Positions 38,481 to 49,630 of a DNA stretch of 64,000 bases are shown here, in pieces. Source of the DNA: Axinella damicornis (taxonomy: Eukaryota > Porifera > Demospongiae > Axinellida > Axinellidae). The stretch is taken from the NCBI GenBank assembly GCA_963931865.1, contig OZ007518.1:5597029-5661028 (forward strand). Reading direction: 5' to 3'. Below the pieces are notes generated by a model. The model was not told the origin of the DNA and ran no database searches. It saw only the letters and a list, made by a program, of their open reading frames with translations. The position numbers and the translations under genes are program-made. How positions within the stretch are numbered: the stretch's first letter is position 1; each line of letters begins with the position of its first letter.

Positions 38481-38744
38481 TGGAGTGAACATCAGTGAAC
38501 ATCTGTTGTTAGCCTTTAGCGAAGCTCGAGCTAGCTCTTGCGCAAGCACTGATAATACTAGTACCTATGTCTCTTGCTGTTAATGAACATTTGTATGGTC
38601 ATTCTATATCTGGTGTTCTATTATTAGTAACAGGTTGAGTTTGTATAAAAGGCTGTTCTGCTGTTCATATGAATCTTTTGTCAATGGCTATGATACCACG
38701 GGGAGGGGGGATGCTTGTTGCAACTAGGATAGCCTGATGAGTGC

Positions 38745-39097
38745 ACGTGATCAAGAGTGTATAATAATAAGAAGAGAGTATCGAACTCGCTATAGGCTAC
38801 GTTGAATGTATGCGGAAAGTAACGTGACATCCAGTATTGTGCACGTGATCCACACGGACTCGTCAACTATTGTACTCCCCGATATGGCCGAGTTTACTTG
38901 CTGAACGCACGCCTTGATCGTCTAGTCAAAGAGGCTAGCTAGCTGTGGTACGGTAGCCATGGCGTCTACGTCGGTAAGATTGTGTTTTTGACATTAGCAC
39001 CATACCGGATGTCACGTTACTTTCCGCATACATTCAACGTTAGCCTATAGCGAGTTCGATGCTCTCTTCTTATTATTATACACTCTTGACGTGATGC
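38745..39097. repeat. Foldback element, 95-base arms, with a first-exon-like loop
   Basis: Left arm 38745-38843 (includes GTATCGAACTCGCTATAGGC) is repeated in reverse at 39002-39097 with a few differences. The 160-base loop contains ATGGCGTCTACGTCG|GTAAGA at 38959, a possible MASTS first exon with a consensus donor. Confidence 0.8.
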
Positions 39098-39138
39098 AGG
39101 CAGCATATTTTTTCCCCCAGCAGTCAGGAACAAAAAAG

Positions 39139-39271
39139 GAAGTGGATATTGGTCCGGCAGGAAGTAGGGCAATGGGTTAGGGTATATTAGGGCCAGGGCC
39201 GGTTCTAGATGCACACACATTTCCAGTACCTATACCTAAAGTATATACTTCCTGCCGGACCAATATCCACG
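39139..39271. repeat. Inverted repeat, 25-base arms
   Basis: GTGGATATTGGTCCGGCAGG at 39140 is repeated in reverse at 39246-39270. Loop of about 80 bases, non-coding. Confidence 0.85.
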
Positions 39272-39274
39272 TGG

Positions 39275-40529
39275 AACAAAAAAAGGACCCTATGATGTCA
39301 CAAATCAATTTTAGGCCCTGCCTCCTCCTCCTCCCCCTTAAATCAAACCCTGTGGTTTAGAGGGTCTGTCAGCTTTCCTACAAAAAGCACTTCTTGTCTA
39401 AAAGCAACAGCATCAAATTTCCAACCTGCGTTTTTCGAGCTGCACTTCCTCACAGCCAACTTGGCCCCCAGTAGTGCGCCCCTCAGCTGCGCCACACGTC
39501 TCACGCCAGAACCTCCGCCTAACTCCCGGGACATCGCTGTTCTGTACACGACCCCCCAGAGCATTACATCACGGCTGAGACAATTTTCGCAGCCAGTACA
39601 TAGTCGACTAGTCACCTGCTACACACACAAAGCATGGCAGCGGCTTTTCTAGTCTCGGTCCCAGACCGAAAGCGTCTGGAACCAGGACTAACGCTATCCA
39701 GGTGGCGGTGTCCGGGTTCCGTCATATTGGTGGCTCGTGAAGAAGTCAAGATAAAGCACCCTTAGCACGGCTCACAGACTAGGCTAATGCAAACTGGCCA
39801 TTGCTGAAACCCCTGGTGCAGGTCAGTGCTGCTCTGTATAGCTGTGGAAGCATTTTCAGCCATTGTGCAGTCTCCACAATTCTGAGCCAGCAATTTACAC
39901 AAACTTGGGATTCTCGCACACCTCCATGTACATAAGTGGGCGAGTCCTGCATGACATAGTATAGCTACTTCCTGCTTACTTTTCTGTGTGAAACTCACAT
40001 TATATGTGCATTCCATTCTGGTTCCTGTAACAGCATGAGATATCGAAACAGTCTATTAATAGAAATGCCCTTAATAGTTACCTGCTCTTTTTACCTCGTG
40101 CAGGAGGAGCGATAATGTTGAGCAAGTATCTTTGCATTTAGAGGCAAGAGGACTTTAGGAACAGAACTTTGTTTATGTGAATATTATTATGCTACTGCAG
40201 ATTTTATCACTGGCAGTTTTGTGCTGCAATCTAATTATATTATATCACTGGCAGTTAATGTTAATTTGGTAATTCACCATGCCATGGCTTTTATGGTTGC
40301 CTTTAACCATAAAAGCTAACCGTTCAAAATCGCCGTAGGATACTGGCCCGCCGCGTGCAAAGAGTTAAGGCTACTATTAATTAATATGAGTACTGCACAT
40401 AAAAGGACCCTTGAGGTACTCATTGGATACTCGAGATGCTATACAGAGCAGATTGAAATTCACATGTGTAAAGGACGCACGTGCGTAGCAATTAAGCTCT
40501 AGCTTAAAACAGTTTTGGCATAATGTGTA
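39275..40529. other. Spacer with a possible 41-bp MITE relic
   Basis: 39653-39693 reads TAGTCTCGGTCCCAGACC and ends GTCTGGAACCAGGACTA, two opposed ends of the MITE family, with no matching flanks. A minus-strand frame at 39343-39615 has no known domain. Confidence 0.45.
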
Positions 40530-40743
40530 ATTGAAGGGCTGAGAACCAGAGCTAGTGGCCTAACCCACAAACATTGAACTAGCCCCCCTAAACTTGAGAA
40601 TACTGTTAAAATGTGTTTCAGGAGCTGCTGAAATTTCGGTCATATGCTCATGCATACCCATCATACTTTTACTCCATTTTTCATGCAATTTCCAGTATTT
40701 GATTTGGGGTTATATTAGGCCACTCTGGTTCTCAGCCCTTCAA
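40530..40743. mobile_element. 214-bp MITE with GAAGGGCTGAGAACCAGAG ends
   Basis: Left AATTGAAGGGCTGAGAACCA and right CTGGTTCTCAGCCCTTCAAT are inverted for about 22 bases and extend imperfectly to GTGGCCTAA. Non-coding. The target duplication is not clear because AATT is part of the palindrome. Confidence 0.75.
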
Positions 40744-41490
40744 TTGTAACTGCGCTCTGTAAAATGTGTGGAACTCTTACGGTATGTCTTACTTCAGGCT
40801 ATATACTCAGACATGGAAAGCCATTAGGTAAAAAAAAGTTTTGTTGAATATCTACACATGAGTATATATCACCGATGAGGTCATAATTCCTGGTCCTCAT
40901 TAGTTGACCCTGCCTTCTTTCATGATCAGGTGTTTCGGATGTAGCTATAATACGTAACACTATTATTTACAGGCAGAGTTCTTATGCTAAGCACTTACAT
41001 AACAATAGCCCTACTTATTCAGTGTTTGTCCAGACAGCAGATTGCTGCAGTAAAAGAAGCTCAACTGCCACCCATGCATGCACACTTGCTTACCAATGGA
41101 GAGGACACGACTGGCATGGTTTAGCATGTACGGCTCATGGATCCTCTCATGCATACTCGAGTCCACATGCATCTGACGATACAGAATTCGAAGAGAGAAT
41201 TATGACATAAACATGCAGTACCACAACACCATAATTATTTCATCAGTCAAATGCCACCCTAGCTCATATAATATGTCACTGTCCTCAAATTGTACCCATG
41301 TGACCATGTCGCAGGAAGTAGCTACATGTGGCTAGTCTTCAGTACAGATCTACAAACATCTTGACATGCAGCAAAGTGGAAAACAAACAGCTAGCAGACA
41401 GTCATGCAGTCAAGTGCTAGCTAGGAGTTGAAAACTGTCTTCAAAGTACGTGACTGCATGCAGCTGGTTTCTGCATACAATATAGCTACT
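40744..41490. other. Spacer, no gene
   Basis: AT-rich. No supported coding sequence. Confidence 0.5.
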
Positions 41491-41982
41491 GCTTTCTCAG
41501 CGCCTAAGTCCCATCCTCATGAAAACTTAGCCACTTTATTTCCAGCCAGCAACAAAAAAAATTGCTGCCTCAAAATGGTCACAGATCTGTTATTGCTCAA
41601 CTGGCTTTCTTGAGGCAATAAAGCTTTGTAATTCAAGTTGAGTTTAATTAACGTTGCCGTTGCATTGCAGCTGCCCTCGAATAGTACGTAGCCACAAACA
41701 TCATGTGATGAAATAATAAGTAGTCACAGCAGCTGATCAATACAATAACCTCCTTCCCAGGCCCCGCACGATTTCGGATGGGGCCTGGGAATGAGGCAAG
41801 ATCGATGAAGTACATTGTACAGTACTGACATCACCACATACACTGATAATACAATCAGAGGACCCTGTGATAAAGACATTGTCCTTCGTACTGCTTTCTC
41901 AGCGCCTACGTCAGTCCCATCCTCATGAAAACTCAGCCAGTTATATTTTCCAGGCAGCAACAAAAAAATGCTGCCCATGAAT
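41491..41982. repeat. Pair of 85-base direct repeats
   Basis: ACTGCTTTCTCAGCGCCTAA at 41491-41574 recurs at 41890-41982. A short hairpin with CCTTCCCAGGCCCC and GGGGCCTGGGAATGAGG lies between them at 41750-41795, a further MITE-family relic. Confidence 0.75.
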
Positions 41983-41999
41983 GCACCCAGGGCGTTCCC

Positions 42000-42131
42000 A
42001 GGTAGAGTACAGGTAGAGCCAGGCGGAGCAGAGGTAGAGCCAGGTAGAGCAGAGGTAGAGCAGAGGTAGAGCCAGGTAGAGCCAGGCATAGCAGAGGTAG
42101 AGCAGGTAGAGCCAGGTAGAGCAGAGGTTGA
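42000..42131. repeat. Minisatellite of AGGTAGAGC units
   Basis: About twelve units of AGGTAGAGCCAGGTAGAGC and AGAGGTAGAGC. The minus-strand Pro/Gly/Ser/Leu ORFs here are artefacts of the repeat. Confidence 0.95.
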
Positions 42132-43214
42132 GCCGGCCGGATCCAAGGAAATGTGCTAATGGCAGCACCACGCACAGCACTGGAACCTCGGATCGATGCA
42201 ACCATTCTACATCTGTAGTGAAACAATGAACTCAAATTCAGGTTCAGGATGCATACAGAACTGTGATGCCAGGAGCGCATGAGCCGCCAAAGGAGTGGAA
42301 GTAGTATAGACATGTTGTGATCCCTCACGTCTTACAGTCATACTTTATATGGAAGGAAGACCTTTGCGGTACCACACAAACGCCAATTTGTCTTTCACAC
42401 TTTTACGCAACGCTCCTTCACCGCCTTCGGCGGCTCATGCACTCCTGGTGCATGACATCTTTGAGGGTACTATACCCACCAATGAGGTATTCTAACAAAC
42501 AAAGAAACCGATTGGCCATGGTTGAGGTGTGTAAATTACTTAGAAACAAGGTAGTTAACTTATCAGATGTTCCGTATGGGTAAGGTGGCTGTGCATAGAC
42601 TACCTCCCAAAAACATTGACAAAGGTACAAACAAGGGCAGCTGCTTGCCAACAACTATGTATTGTCTGCCTGCTTCTTGACAAGTGATTAGCAGAAGTGA
42701 GCATTGCCCACCAAGAGTAGCTCGCTTTGCTCAGTGAAGAAGTGCGATAAGAAGTTGTTCCAGGCACTTGCGTGACCTTCTGGTTAGTAGTTTTGGTATC
42801 CTTTTTGGCGAGTCTTGTTTATTGTAGCCCGAGGGCCATCACAAAATGGATGGTTACGAAGCGGCCATGGTACGCGCCGACCAATCAGGTCAAGCTCCAC
42901 TATAGTAATGAGCATCCATGTCATGGCTATGCCTCGTTTTCATTATGAAAACGGCTACTGTGTGATTGTACCTGAGCAGATGAAATGCTGTGAACCGAAT
43001 GAAAGCGTGGCACAAGTGGTGTAACTGAAACGGTGGCGCTAGTCATTGTACCATCGTAGCGCTGCAGCCTACTGTTCACATGCAGCTGTTATGCACACAT
43101 AGTCTCCGTGCTGCTGTTTTGGGACCCTGGGTGTCAGTTGCAACACCGCGCTTCCATCCTAAAGCTTCTGCTTCATTAGAAAACAGGTTAGTACTCTAGG
43201 GAAAATTTTTTAAT
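42132..43214. other. Spacer, no supported gene
   Basis: A frame ending KLLRNKVVNLSDVPYG at 42580 is followed by a donor-like GGTAAGGTG, but no domain or partner exon is seen. Confidence 0.4.
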
Positions 43215-43226
43215 AAGTAAGTCTTG

Positions 43227-44237
43227 ATGTGTCTCGGCACGACTTGGTATCAGCTAGAATCATGCAGAGGACATGGCAGCTGTTTAACCCTTTATGACTG
43301 CAAATTAACCTGTTAGCTATGAGACTTTATTCTTTCAGCTTAATTAAGTCAGCGTCAATATCCTTGGCAGTTCTGTGTGAGCAAGGGGTGGGTCAGGGTG
43401 AGGTAGGAATCTTCACCCAAAGGGTGAAAGCAGTATGGCTTGATGTTTAGTCAGAGCCAGGTGGGCCGTTTTAAATGGACCTAGACAACACCTTGGCCAA
43501 TTCTTTCAGAAACTAGAGGTGCTCAGCAGAGCACGTACCCCGTGCGCAACTTTGACTTGACAGCTATAGGCCTATTCATACAGCCGCTGCATGCACGATG
43601 AGCTAGCTCATGGATAATACAGCGATGTCAGCATGCAGAATGAGATACCGTAAGTTGTGGCAGTAATGTTAGAAATTGGGTGTGGTCAAATTGTATAAAT
43701 TAGAAGCACGACTTTCACGCAGCTTTTCTCAGCCTCTCGAGTAGATCTCTGGTCTGTGAGTTATGTAGACGCTAGTATTTTCTGAATTCTGACACTTCTA
43801 TCCTGAAATAAGCCTTCAATAAGGCCTTCACTGCTCAAACAGCGCTTGGACTGCGGACAGACGGACAGACACAAACCGATCACTCTACCCCCTGCTGCGC
43901 ATGCGCACGGGGTAATTATCTATCTATCTAGCTAGAGCTGAGTGTGTGTAGTTAGTATGCACTTGGGATGGCTGAGTGCAGCACACTGTGTATGGATGAG
44001 TGAATATTCATTGTTCTGATCATATCAGCAGTCTTGGTAAGTGGATTCATGAGCAGCCAAGCAAAACCCATAATCACTTTTGAGGATCTACTTGCAGGCT
44101 ATAAATACATTTGACACCCCTATTAAGAGTGTAGAGCAGGTTGCTGCACTTGCGCGGGCGCATTGCGAAAAGCGACGTACGTAATACGTACGTACCTACG
44201 CATCCAGCACTGTGTCTCGGCACTTCAGTGCCGAGAC
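43227..44237 (+). repeat. Dispersed element, copy 2 (TGTCTCGGCAC ends), with nested insertion
   Basis: Same ends and order as 5049-5636. Compared with copy 1 it carries an extra block (about 43514-43914) homologous to 36998-37375, whose inner ends TACCCCGTGCGCA and TGCGCACGGGGTA are inverted. Confidence 0.8.
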
Positions 44238-44700
44238 AAAAAGTTGGCACTATATAGTAATGCCTAGTGCTCGCTTTGTGACTGGGGCATTGGGTCAAGT
44301 CGCTTTATTTATTCTTGCGCGATTTGCCCAAATCGCACTCGAACCGATCAGTGTTCTCGCTAGGCCTACCTAAGGGCACTGTGCCCTTTGGGCTTCTAAT
44401 GTGCCATTTGTGGTCTGGTCTACAATCACAATGTGCCCTTTGCCAGCCTCTGCATGTTGATTACCTTTTAGCAACCACTTGAAATTACATGGGTTCACAA
44501 TTAAGGTTACTGACCAGCATGAATCTCACTCATTATGTGCCCTTCTTAAACAAATTTCTGGCTAGAACACTGGAACCCATGTGATCACCTATACAAATTC
44601 CAAACAGACCACACCTAAATTTCCTAAGCACCATGCATGCAGTTATTGCCATGCAGTTATCATTTAAAGCATGTTCCTGCCCACATCAGACTCCAGTTTG
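44238..44700. other. Spacer, no gene
   Basis: Nothing supported. Confidence 0.5.
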
Positions 44701-44779
44701 TAGCCTCATTCCAGGCTCCTCCCCCGTTTTTTGTACACTATGCGACAAAAAGCTGGGGAGGAGCCTGGGAATGAGGCTA
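44701..44779. mobile_element. 79-bp MITE with perfect 9-bp duplication
   Basis: Ends TAGCCTCATTCCAGGCTCCT and AGGAGCCTGGGAATGAGGCT-A. TCCAGTTTG is duplicated at 44692-44700 and 44780-44788. The element is almost entirely terminal repeat with a loop of about 28 bases. Confidence 0.93.
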
Positions 44780-45106
44780 TCCAGTTTGTACTTTTCGTAT
44801 AGTGGAGGTCTGGTATTGGCTGAAGTGTTCTTCACAATGGGTGAACGAACGTGTGTGCTATTTTATCAATATGGTGTTTATACGACTCACCATAGTTGTG
44901 ATCCAGGAGGGGATTGGCCATTGCAGAGGTGTAACCAGGTGGAGGGTTGTAGTTCTGGCACACAACAAATGCCTCTGGAGATGAACGATCGAGACGAGTT
45001 ACCCACTAGACATACACATACATTTGTACATGTACAGTAAATTGTGCAGTCTCACTATAGTAACAATAGTTGTGGTCAAGTGGATTTTAGGAGTCAGCTA
45101 GTTCTC

Positions 45107-45194
45107 TAGTCTCGGTCCCAGACCCAAACCAATCCCAGCACGGATCACATCTAGTATCCGTGCTGGGGTTGGTTTGGGTCTGGGGCCGAGACTA
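45107..45194. mobile_element. 88-bp MITE with perfect 9-bp duplication
   Basis: Ends TAGTCTCGGTCCCAGACCCA and TGGGTCTGGGGCCGAGACTA; arms reach about 39 bases. CTAGTTCTC is duplicated at 45098-45106 and 45195-45203. Confidence 0.93.
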
Positions 45195-45249
45195 CTAGTT
45201 CTCAGGCCAATTAGCAACAGTCTGCACAGCCCATACTGCAATGATGAAA

Positions 45250-45640
45250 AGCAGAGGAAGGCCTAGGAATGAGGCTGGGGAATGAGGGTAGAGGAGGCTG
45301 GGGAATGAGGGTGGAGGAGGCTGGGAATGAGGTTGGTGAGGCTGGGAATGAGGTTGTGAGGCTGAGGGAGGCTGGGAATGAGGCTAGGGAATGAGGGTGG
45401 AGGAGGCTGGGGAATGAGGGTGGAGGAGGCTGGGAATGAGGTTGGTGAGGCTGGGAATGAGGTTGGTGAGGCTGAGGGAGGCTGAGAATGAGGCTGGAGA
45501 GGCTGGGGAATGTGGGTGGAGGAGGCTGGGGAATGAGGGTGGAGGAGGCTGGGGAATGAGGGTGGAGGAGGCTGGGAATGAGGTTGGTGAGGCTGAGGGA
45601 GGCTGAGAATGAGGCTGGAGAGGCCGGGAATGAGACAGCA
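45250..45640. repeat. Minisatellite built from the MITE terminus
   Basis: Repeats of GGCTGGGAATGAGG with GTTGGTGA, GGTGGAGGA or CTGAGGGA spacers, about twenty units. It begins with AAGGCCTAGGAATGAGGCT, the right end of the CCTCGTTCCCAG MITE family. Minus-strand FPAS/HPHSPASS ORFs are artefacts. Confidence 0.9.
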
Positions 45641-46034
45641 TGGCAGACAATTTCACAGGGTGCAGTAGCTAGTTCACAAAATAAATGTCGCCGGAGTGTA
45701 TAATTGCGGATATGCAATCCATGATCATCACCAGTTCAGAGATTGCAAGTTGAAGTTACATATATATGGCAGCAAGGTAGCTGTCTGTCATGTCAGAGCC
45801 AAAGAAATGATAGTTACAACTTGGGGGAAGTGGGTATCTGATGGAAGTTATAAAACGCCTATTCATCTCCTGGCAGGATAGTTCTTCAAGAGTCCATAGA
45901 TCCTAGGTATGGTAGCCTCTGGAACTCTGCATGTATCTTGGAAATAGCTATTCTTGATCTCACTAAAAGAAAACAGTCTGAAGAGGGTGTCTCCAACGTG
46001 ACCAATGTGAAATTCTAAAGCCCTTTTACATGTA

Positions 46035-46375
46035 CTGTAGAGTACGTATTAAGCGCCCAGGGTTTGGGGATAATAGAACGCAGCTGATGGGCGCTAGGTA
46101 CGTACTTAATAAGCATGTAGTATCCGCCCACCCATTCGGCACTGTATAAATAACAACCGCTGCGGTAAGCTGTGAAGAAACGCTTGACAGAGGAAGTTCA
46201 TACTTCACTGTAAATCGGCCTTTTTGAATGCACCAAAGGTTAGAATTGCTGCTCAAGGCTATTGTGATGGGTGGGCCCTTACTACACTGATTTTGAACCC
46301 TGTGCAGTATAACTTTCGTGTGAAGAGGGGGGTGGGCGCTTGATACATGGTGGGCGCTTGATACATACTCTACGG
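46035..46375. mobile_element. 341-bp TIR element, C(C/T)GTAGAGTA ends, TA-flanked
   Basis: Left CTGTAGAGTACGTATTAAGC and right GCTTGATACATACTCTACGG are inverted, and TA lies outside both ends. The GGTGGGCGCTTGATACAT unit is doubled near the right end. Non-coding. Confidence 0.7.
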
Positions 46376-46378
46376 TAG

Positions 46379-46985
46379 GTGCTTTCGCAAAACTTTATAT
46401 CCGGAAACAATTTAGCTATAGCTAATGAGGTACATTCCAAACTTGCATCTACACTGCACATTGTACTGGTAGTTTGCTATACCTATGCTGGAGTTCCTTC
46501 TGCTGCATGGTTTACAGCAGGTGACCCTCCCAAGGAAGATCTTCACCTGAGACTACAGCAGCTGCACATCCTTGCCACGCAAGACCTTGGCAACACCATC
46601 CCTCAGGACACGAGTTGTGATGATCAGCGCCTGCAAAGCATTGAGAGCAAAGAGGGTAACATAATAATCAGAGATGTACAGGCATGCTCACGGCAACATA
46701 ATACGGGGTTAAAAGCAAAAAATGAACACAAGTAGAAAATGAGAAAGGTGAACGAAAGTTATGGAAATTATATAAAACAAATGCTTCACTGCTCCTAATG
46801 CTCCACCCTCAACAAATGAAGTCATAATGAAAAGAAAAGAATGTGCATGATGAAAAAGTGATGATGCTTCTGTGTGATCACCCCTCCCTCAACAAAATCA
46901 AATCATCGTAAAAAGAGGAATGTAACGAAACAGTGATGATCAAAACTATGAAATAGAATGCATAACCCTTACTAATGTAAAGCTC
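46379..46985. other. Unclassified ORF and spacer
   Basis: A plus-strand frame at 46379-46735 includes GDPPKEDLHLRLQQLHILAT and looks coding in composition, but I cannot assign it. The rest is A-rich. Confidence 0.35.
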
Positions 46986-46989
46986 TAAT

Positions 46990-48140
46990 GCTCCGCCATA
47001 GGGGACGAGATGGGGAGCATATAGGGGACGGTAGGGAGCATATAGGGGACGGTAGGGAGCATATAGGAGACGGGATGGGGAGCATATAGGGGACGGGTGG
47101 GGAGCATATAGGGGACGAGACGGGGAGCATATAGGGGACGGGTGGGGAGCATATAGGGGACAGGACGGGGAGCATATAGGGGACGGGTGGGGAGCATATA
47201 GGGGACGGGTAGGGAGCATATAGGGTATGGGTGGGGGAGCATGTAGGGGACGGGTGGGGAGCATATAGGGGACGGAACGGGGAGCATATAGGGAGGGGAT
47301 GGGTGGGGGAGCATATAGGAGACGGGACGGGGAGCATATTATAGGGGACGAGTGGGGGAGCATTATACTTGTAGGGAACGCTATATGCTCCCCACCCGTC
47401 CCCTATATGCTCCCGTCCCATCCCCTATAGGCTCTCCAACCCATTCCCTAGCTATATGCTCCCCGTCCCATCCCCTATATGCTCCCCACCCGTCCCCTAT
47501 ATGCTCCCCACCCGTCCCCTACATGCTCCCCACCCGTCCCCTATATGCTCCCCGTCCCGTCCCCTAGCTATATGCTCCCCGTCCCGTCCCCTATATGCTC
47601 CCCCACCCATCCCCTATATGCTCTCCAGCCCGTCCCCTATATGCTCCCCAAACTGTCCCCTAGCTATATGCTCCCCGACCCATCCCCTATATGCTCCCCC
47701 ACCCATCCCCTATATGCTCTCCAGCCCGTCCCCTATATGCTCCCCAAACCGTCCCCTAGCTATATGCTCCCCGACCCATCCCCTATATGCTCCCCACCCA
47801 TCCCCTATATGCTCCCCAACCGTCCCCTATATGCTCCCCCACCTATCCCCTATGTGCTCTCCACCCTGTCCCCTATATGCTCCCCCAACCGTCCCCTAGC
47901 TATATGCTCCCCGACCCATCCCCTATATGCTCCCCCACCCATCCCCTATATGCTCCCCACCCATCCCCTAGCTATATGTTCCCCGACCCATCCCCTATAT
48001 GCTCCCCCAACCGTCCCCTATATGCTCCCCCACCCATCCCCTAGCTATATGCTCCCCGACCCATCCCCTATATGCTCCTTAAAAACAAAAAAATAAGAAC
48101 TAATGCTCCACCCTTCCCCTATATGCTCCCCCTACCTAAT
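46990..48140. repeat. Head-to-head 24-bp minisatellite (large inverted repeat)
   Basis: 46990-47380 is an array of CATATAGGGGACGGGTGGGG(AG). From about 47387 to 48140 the same unit runs in the opposite orientation (TATATGCTCCCCACCCGTCC). The switch lies near 47381-47388 (GGGAACGC). Because the unit is 24 bases, every frame stays open and yields MLP/ICSP/YAPHPSP repeats, which are not genes. Confidence 0.97.
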
Positions 48141-48144
48141 AAAG

Positions 48145-49459
48145 AGTGAAGGAGTCAGAGAAGTGAACGATGGGCATGAGCAACCCCTGGTCAGACTGGG
48201 CCTGTACCTCCACAGTCAGCAGCGGGAAAACTCTGTTTCCAACGAATCACAACTCCCCTCTCCGTCTTCCACCGCCCAGCCCTACACACCACACTCCTCG
48301 TTCACACATCAGGCGGTACAGACCCGAAATGCAAAGTCTGGAGGTAGCAGCAGAACCAGTTGGCGTCAGACTTCGAGGCCCTCAAACAAACATTAAAGAA
48401 CTATAATATTCGCCCATGTATATATACCTGATGGTGTTCTTTGTCATGCCACAAGGTGCGCAGCAGCGAGGTTTGGCTTCTGCAGAACGATTCGGAGTGT
48501 GACCAGGATTGTTGCGGAATGTGACCCAGAGCAGCCCTTCCCCCTGTCACGCTCCACAAAGTTCAAGGTTCAAAATTTGGCGCGCGGGCGCGGCAAATGC
48601 GCGCGTACATGCGGAAACGCAGCTGTACTCACCAAGCTTTCCAAAATCTAATGTCCCCCTCTGATTATGTGCATCTTGTGTAGTACGGAGCACAGCATGC
48701 AGTAGCTAGGTAGTAGGTACAGGCAGACACTGATGCTTCCAAACAGATGACAATTAAATCCTGCATGCACTGCCATTCCATTAGGGCATTGCTGATCACC
48801 AGCATAATTAACTGGTTCATCTATAGGGCCTACCCCTGTACCGCCACAGCCATTAGAAGTCTCATGGACTTCTGTTTACCGGCTGACCAGCACCATGCTC
48901 TTCATGCACATCAACCACTTCACATTCGTTAACCACACCCAATAAATCAATATTGATTGACACGCAAAACATTAGCCATGTAGTCAACACAATGAAACAC
49001 TAGCTGGGATTTTTCTCAGGCTCCCCTTGTGTGCTTTTCGTCACTGTGCAGCTCAGGGGGGAGCCTCAGAATGAGGCTACTGAACTGCATGGACAGTCAC
49101 ATTCAGTCATACAGTCATGTATGAGTGTACGTTGTGTCTTTAGCCTTTGCCTTGGTCTTTGGTCAATATCTCCTGCTTGATCCAGCAAGCATGAGAAGAC
49201 ATCTTTGGATGAGGAAGATAAAAACAAATGACATTTTCTGTTCCTGTAGACACAGATGGTCATGTGCAAGACTTAGTACCATACCAGAGGACACACTTTC
49301 TGCACACGACTACGCACTGCATTCCAGCGGAACAATTGCGTGTTTTTCCATTCCAAATGTAATAAAGCGCAATTGAACAGTGAAGCTATAATTTTACAGT
49401 TTGGGAGTTTGAAAGGTGTGCCTTGAAGAAGCTTCAAGTTGGGCAGGGTTTAATATCAT
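48145..49459. other. Spacer, no supported gene
   Basis: A GC-rich GCGCGC patch lies at 48578-48608. 49008-49080 carries opposed AGGCTCCCC and GGGGAGCCTCAGAATGAGGC sequences, a MITE-family relic. Confidence 0.45.
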
Positions 49460-49630
49460 GGGGGGGGGGGGGGAAACAGAACATAGAGACGTCTGGGGGG
49501 GGGGGGGGGGGGGGGGGGGGGGCTTGAATAGTGCACAGCAGTGTGCCATCTGGGGGGGGGGGGGGGGGGGGGGGGGGGGTCTGGGTTTGAAATCTCTAAG
49601 GGGGAGGGGGGGGGGGGGGGGGGGGGGGGG
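49460..49630 (+). repeat. Cluster of four poly(G) tracts
   Basis: Runs at 49460-49473 (14), 49495-49522 (28), 49552-49579 (28) and 49606-49630 (25), separated by 20-30 bases of ordinary sequence. Polyproline or polyglycine ORFs across it are artefacts. Confidence 0.95.

Noticed and set aside
39653..39693. 41-bp pair of opposed MITE ends as a complete insertion
   Set aside because: Flanking nine bases differ (CGGCTTTTC versus ACGCTATCC), so insertion as a unit is not supported.
44633..45040. 135-residue plus-strand ORF
   Set aside because: It reads straight through the 79-bp MITE, so at least half of it is transposon sequence; no domain in the remainder.
45211..45717. 168-residue FPAS/HPHSPASS ORF on the minus strand
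   Set aside because: It is the minisatellite built from the MITE terminus.
46878..48096. Long ORFs of YAPHPSPICSPPVPYMLP-type repeats
   Set aside because: They are by-products of a 24-bp minisatellite whose unit is a multiple of three, and they are open on both strands and all frames.
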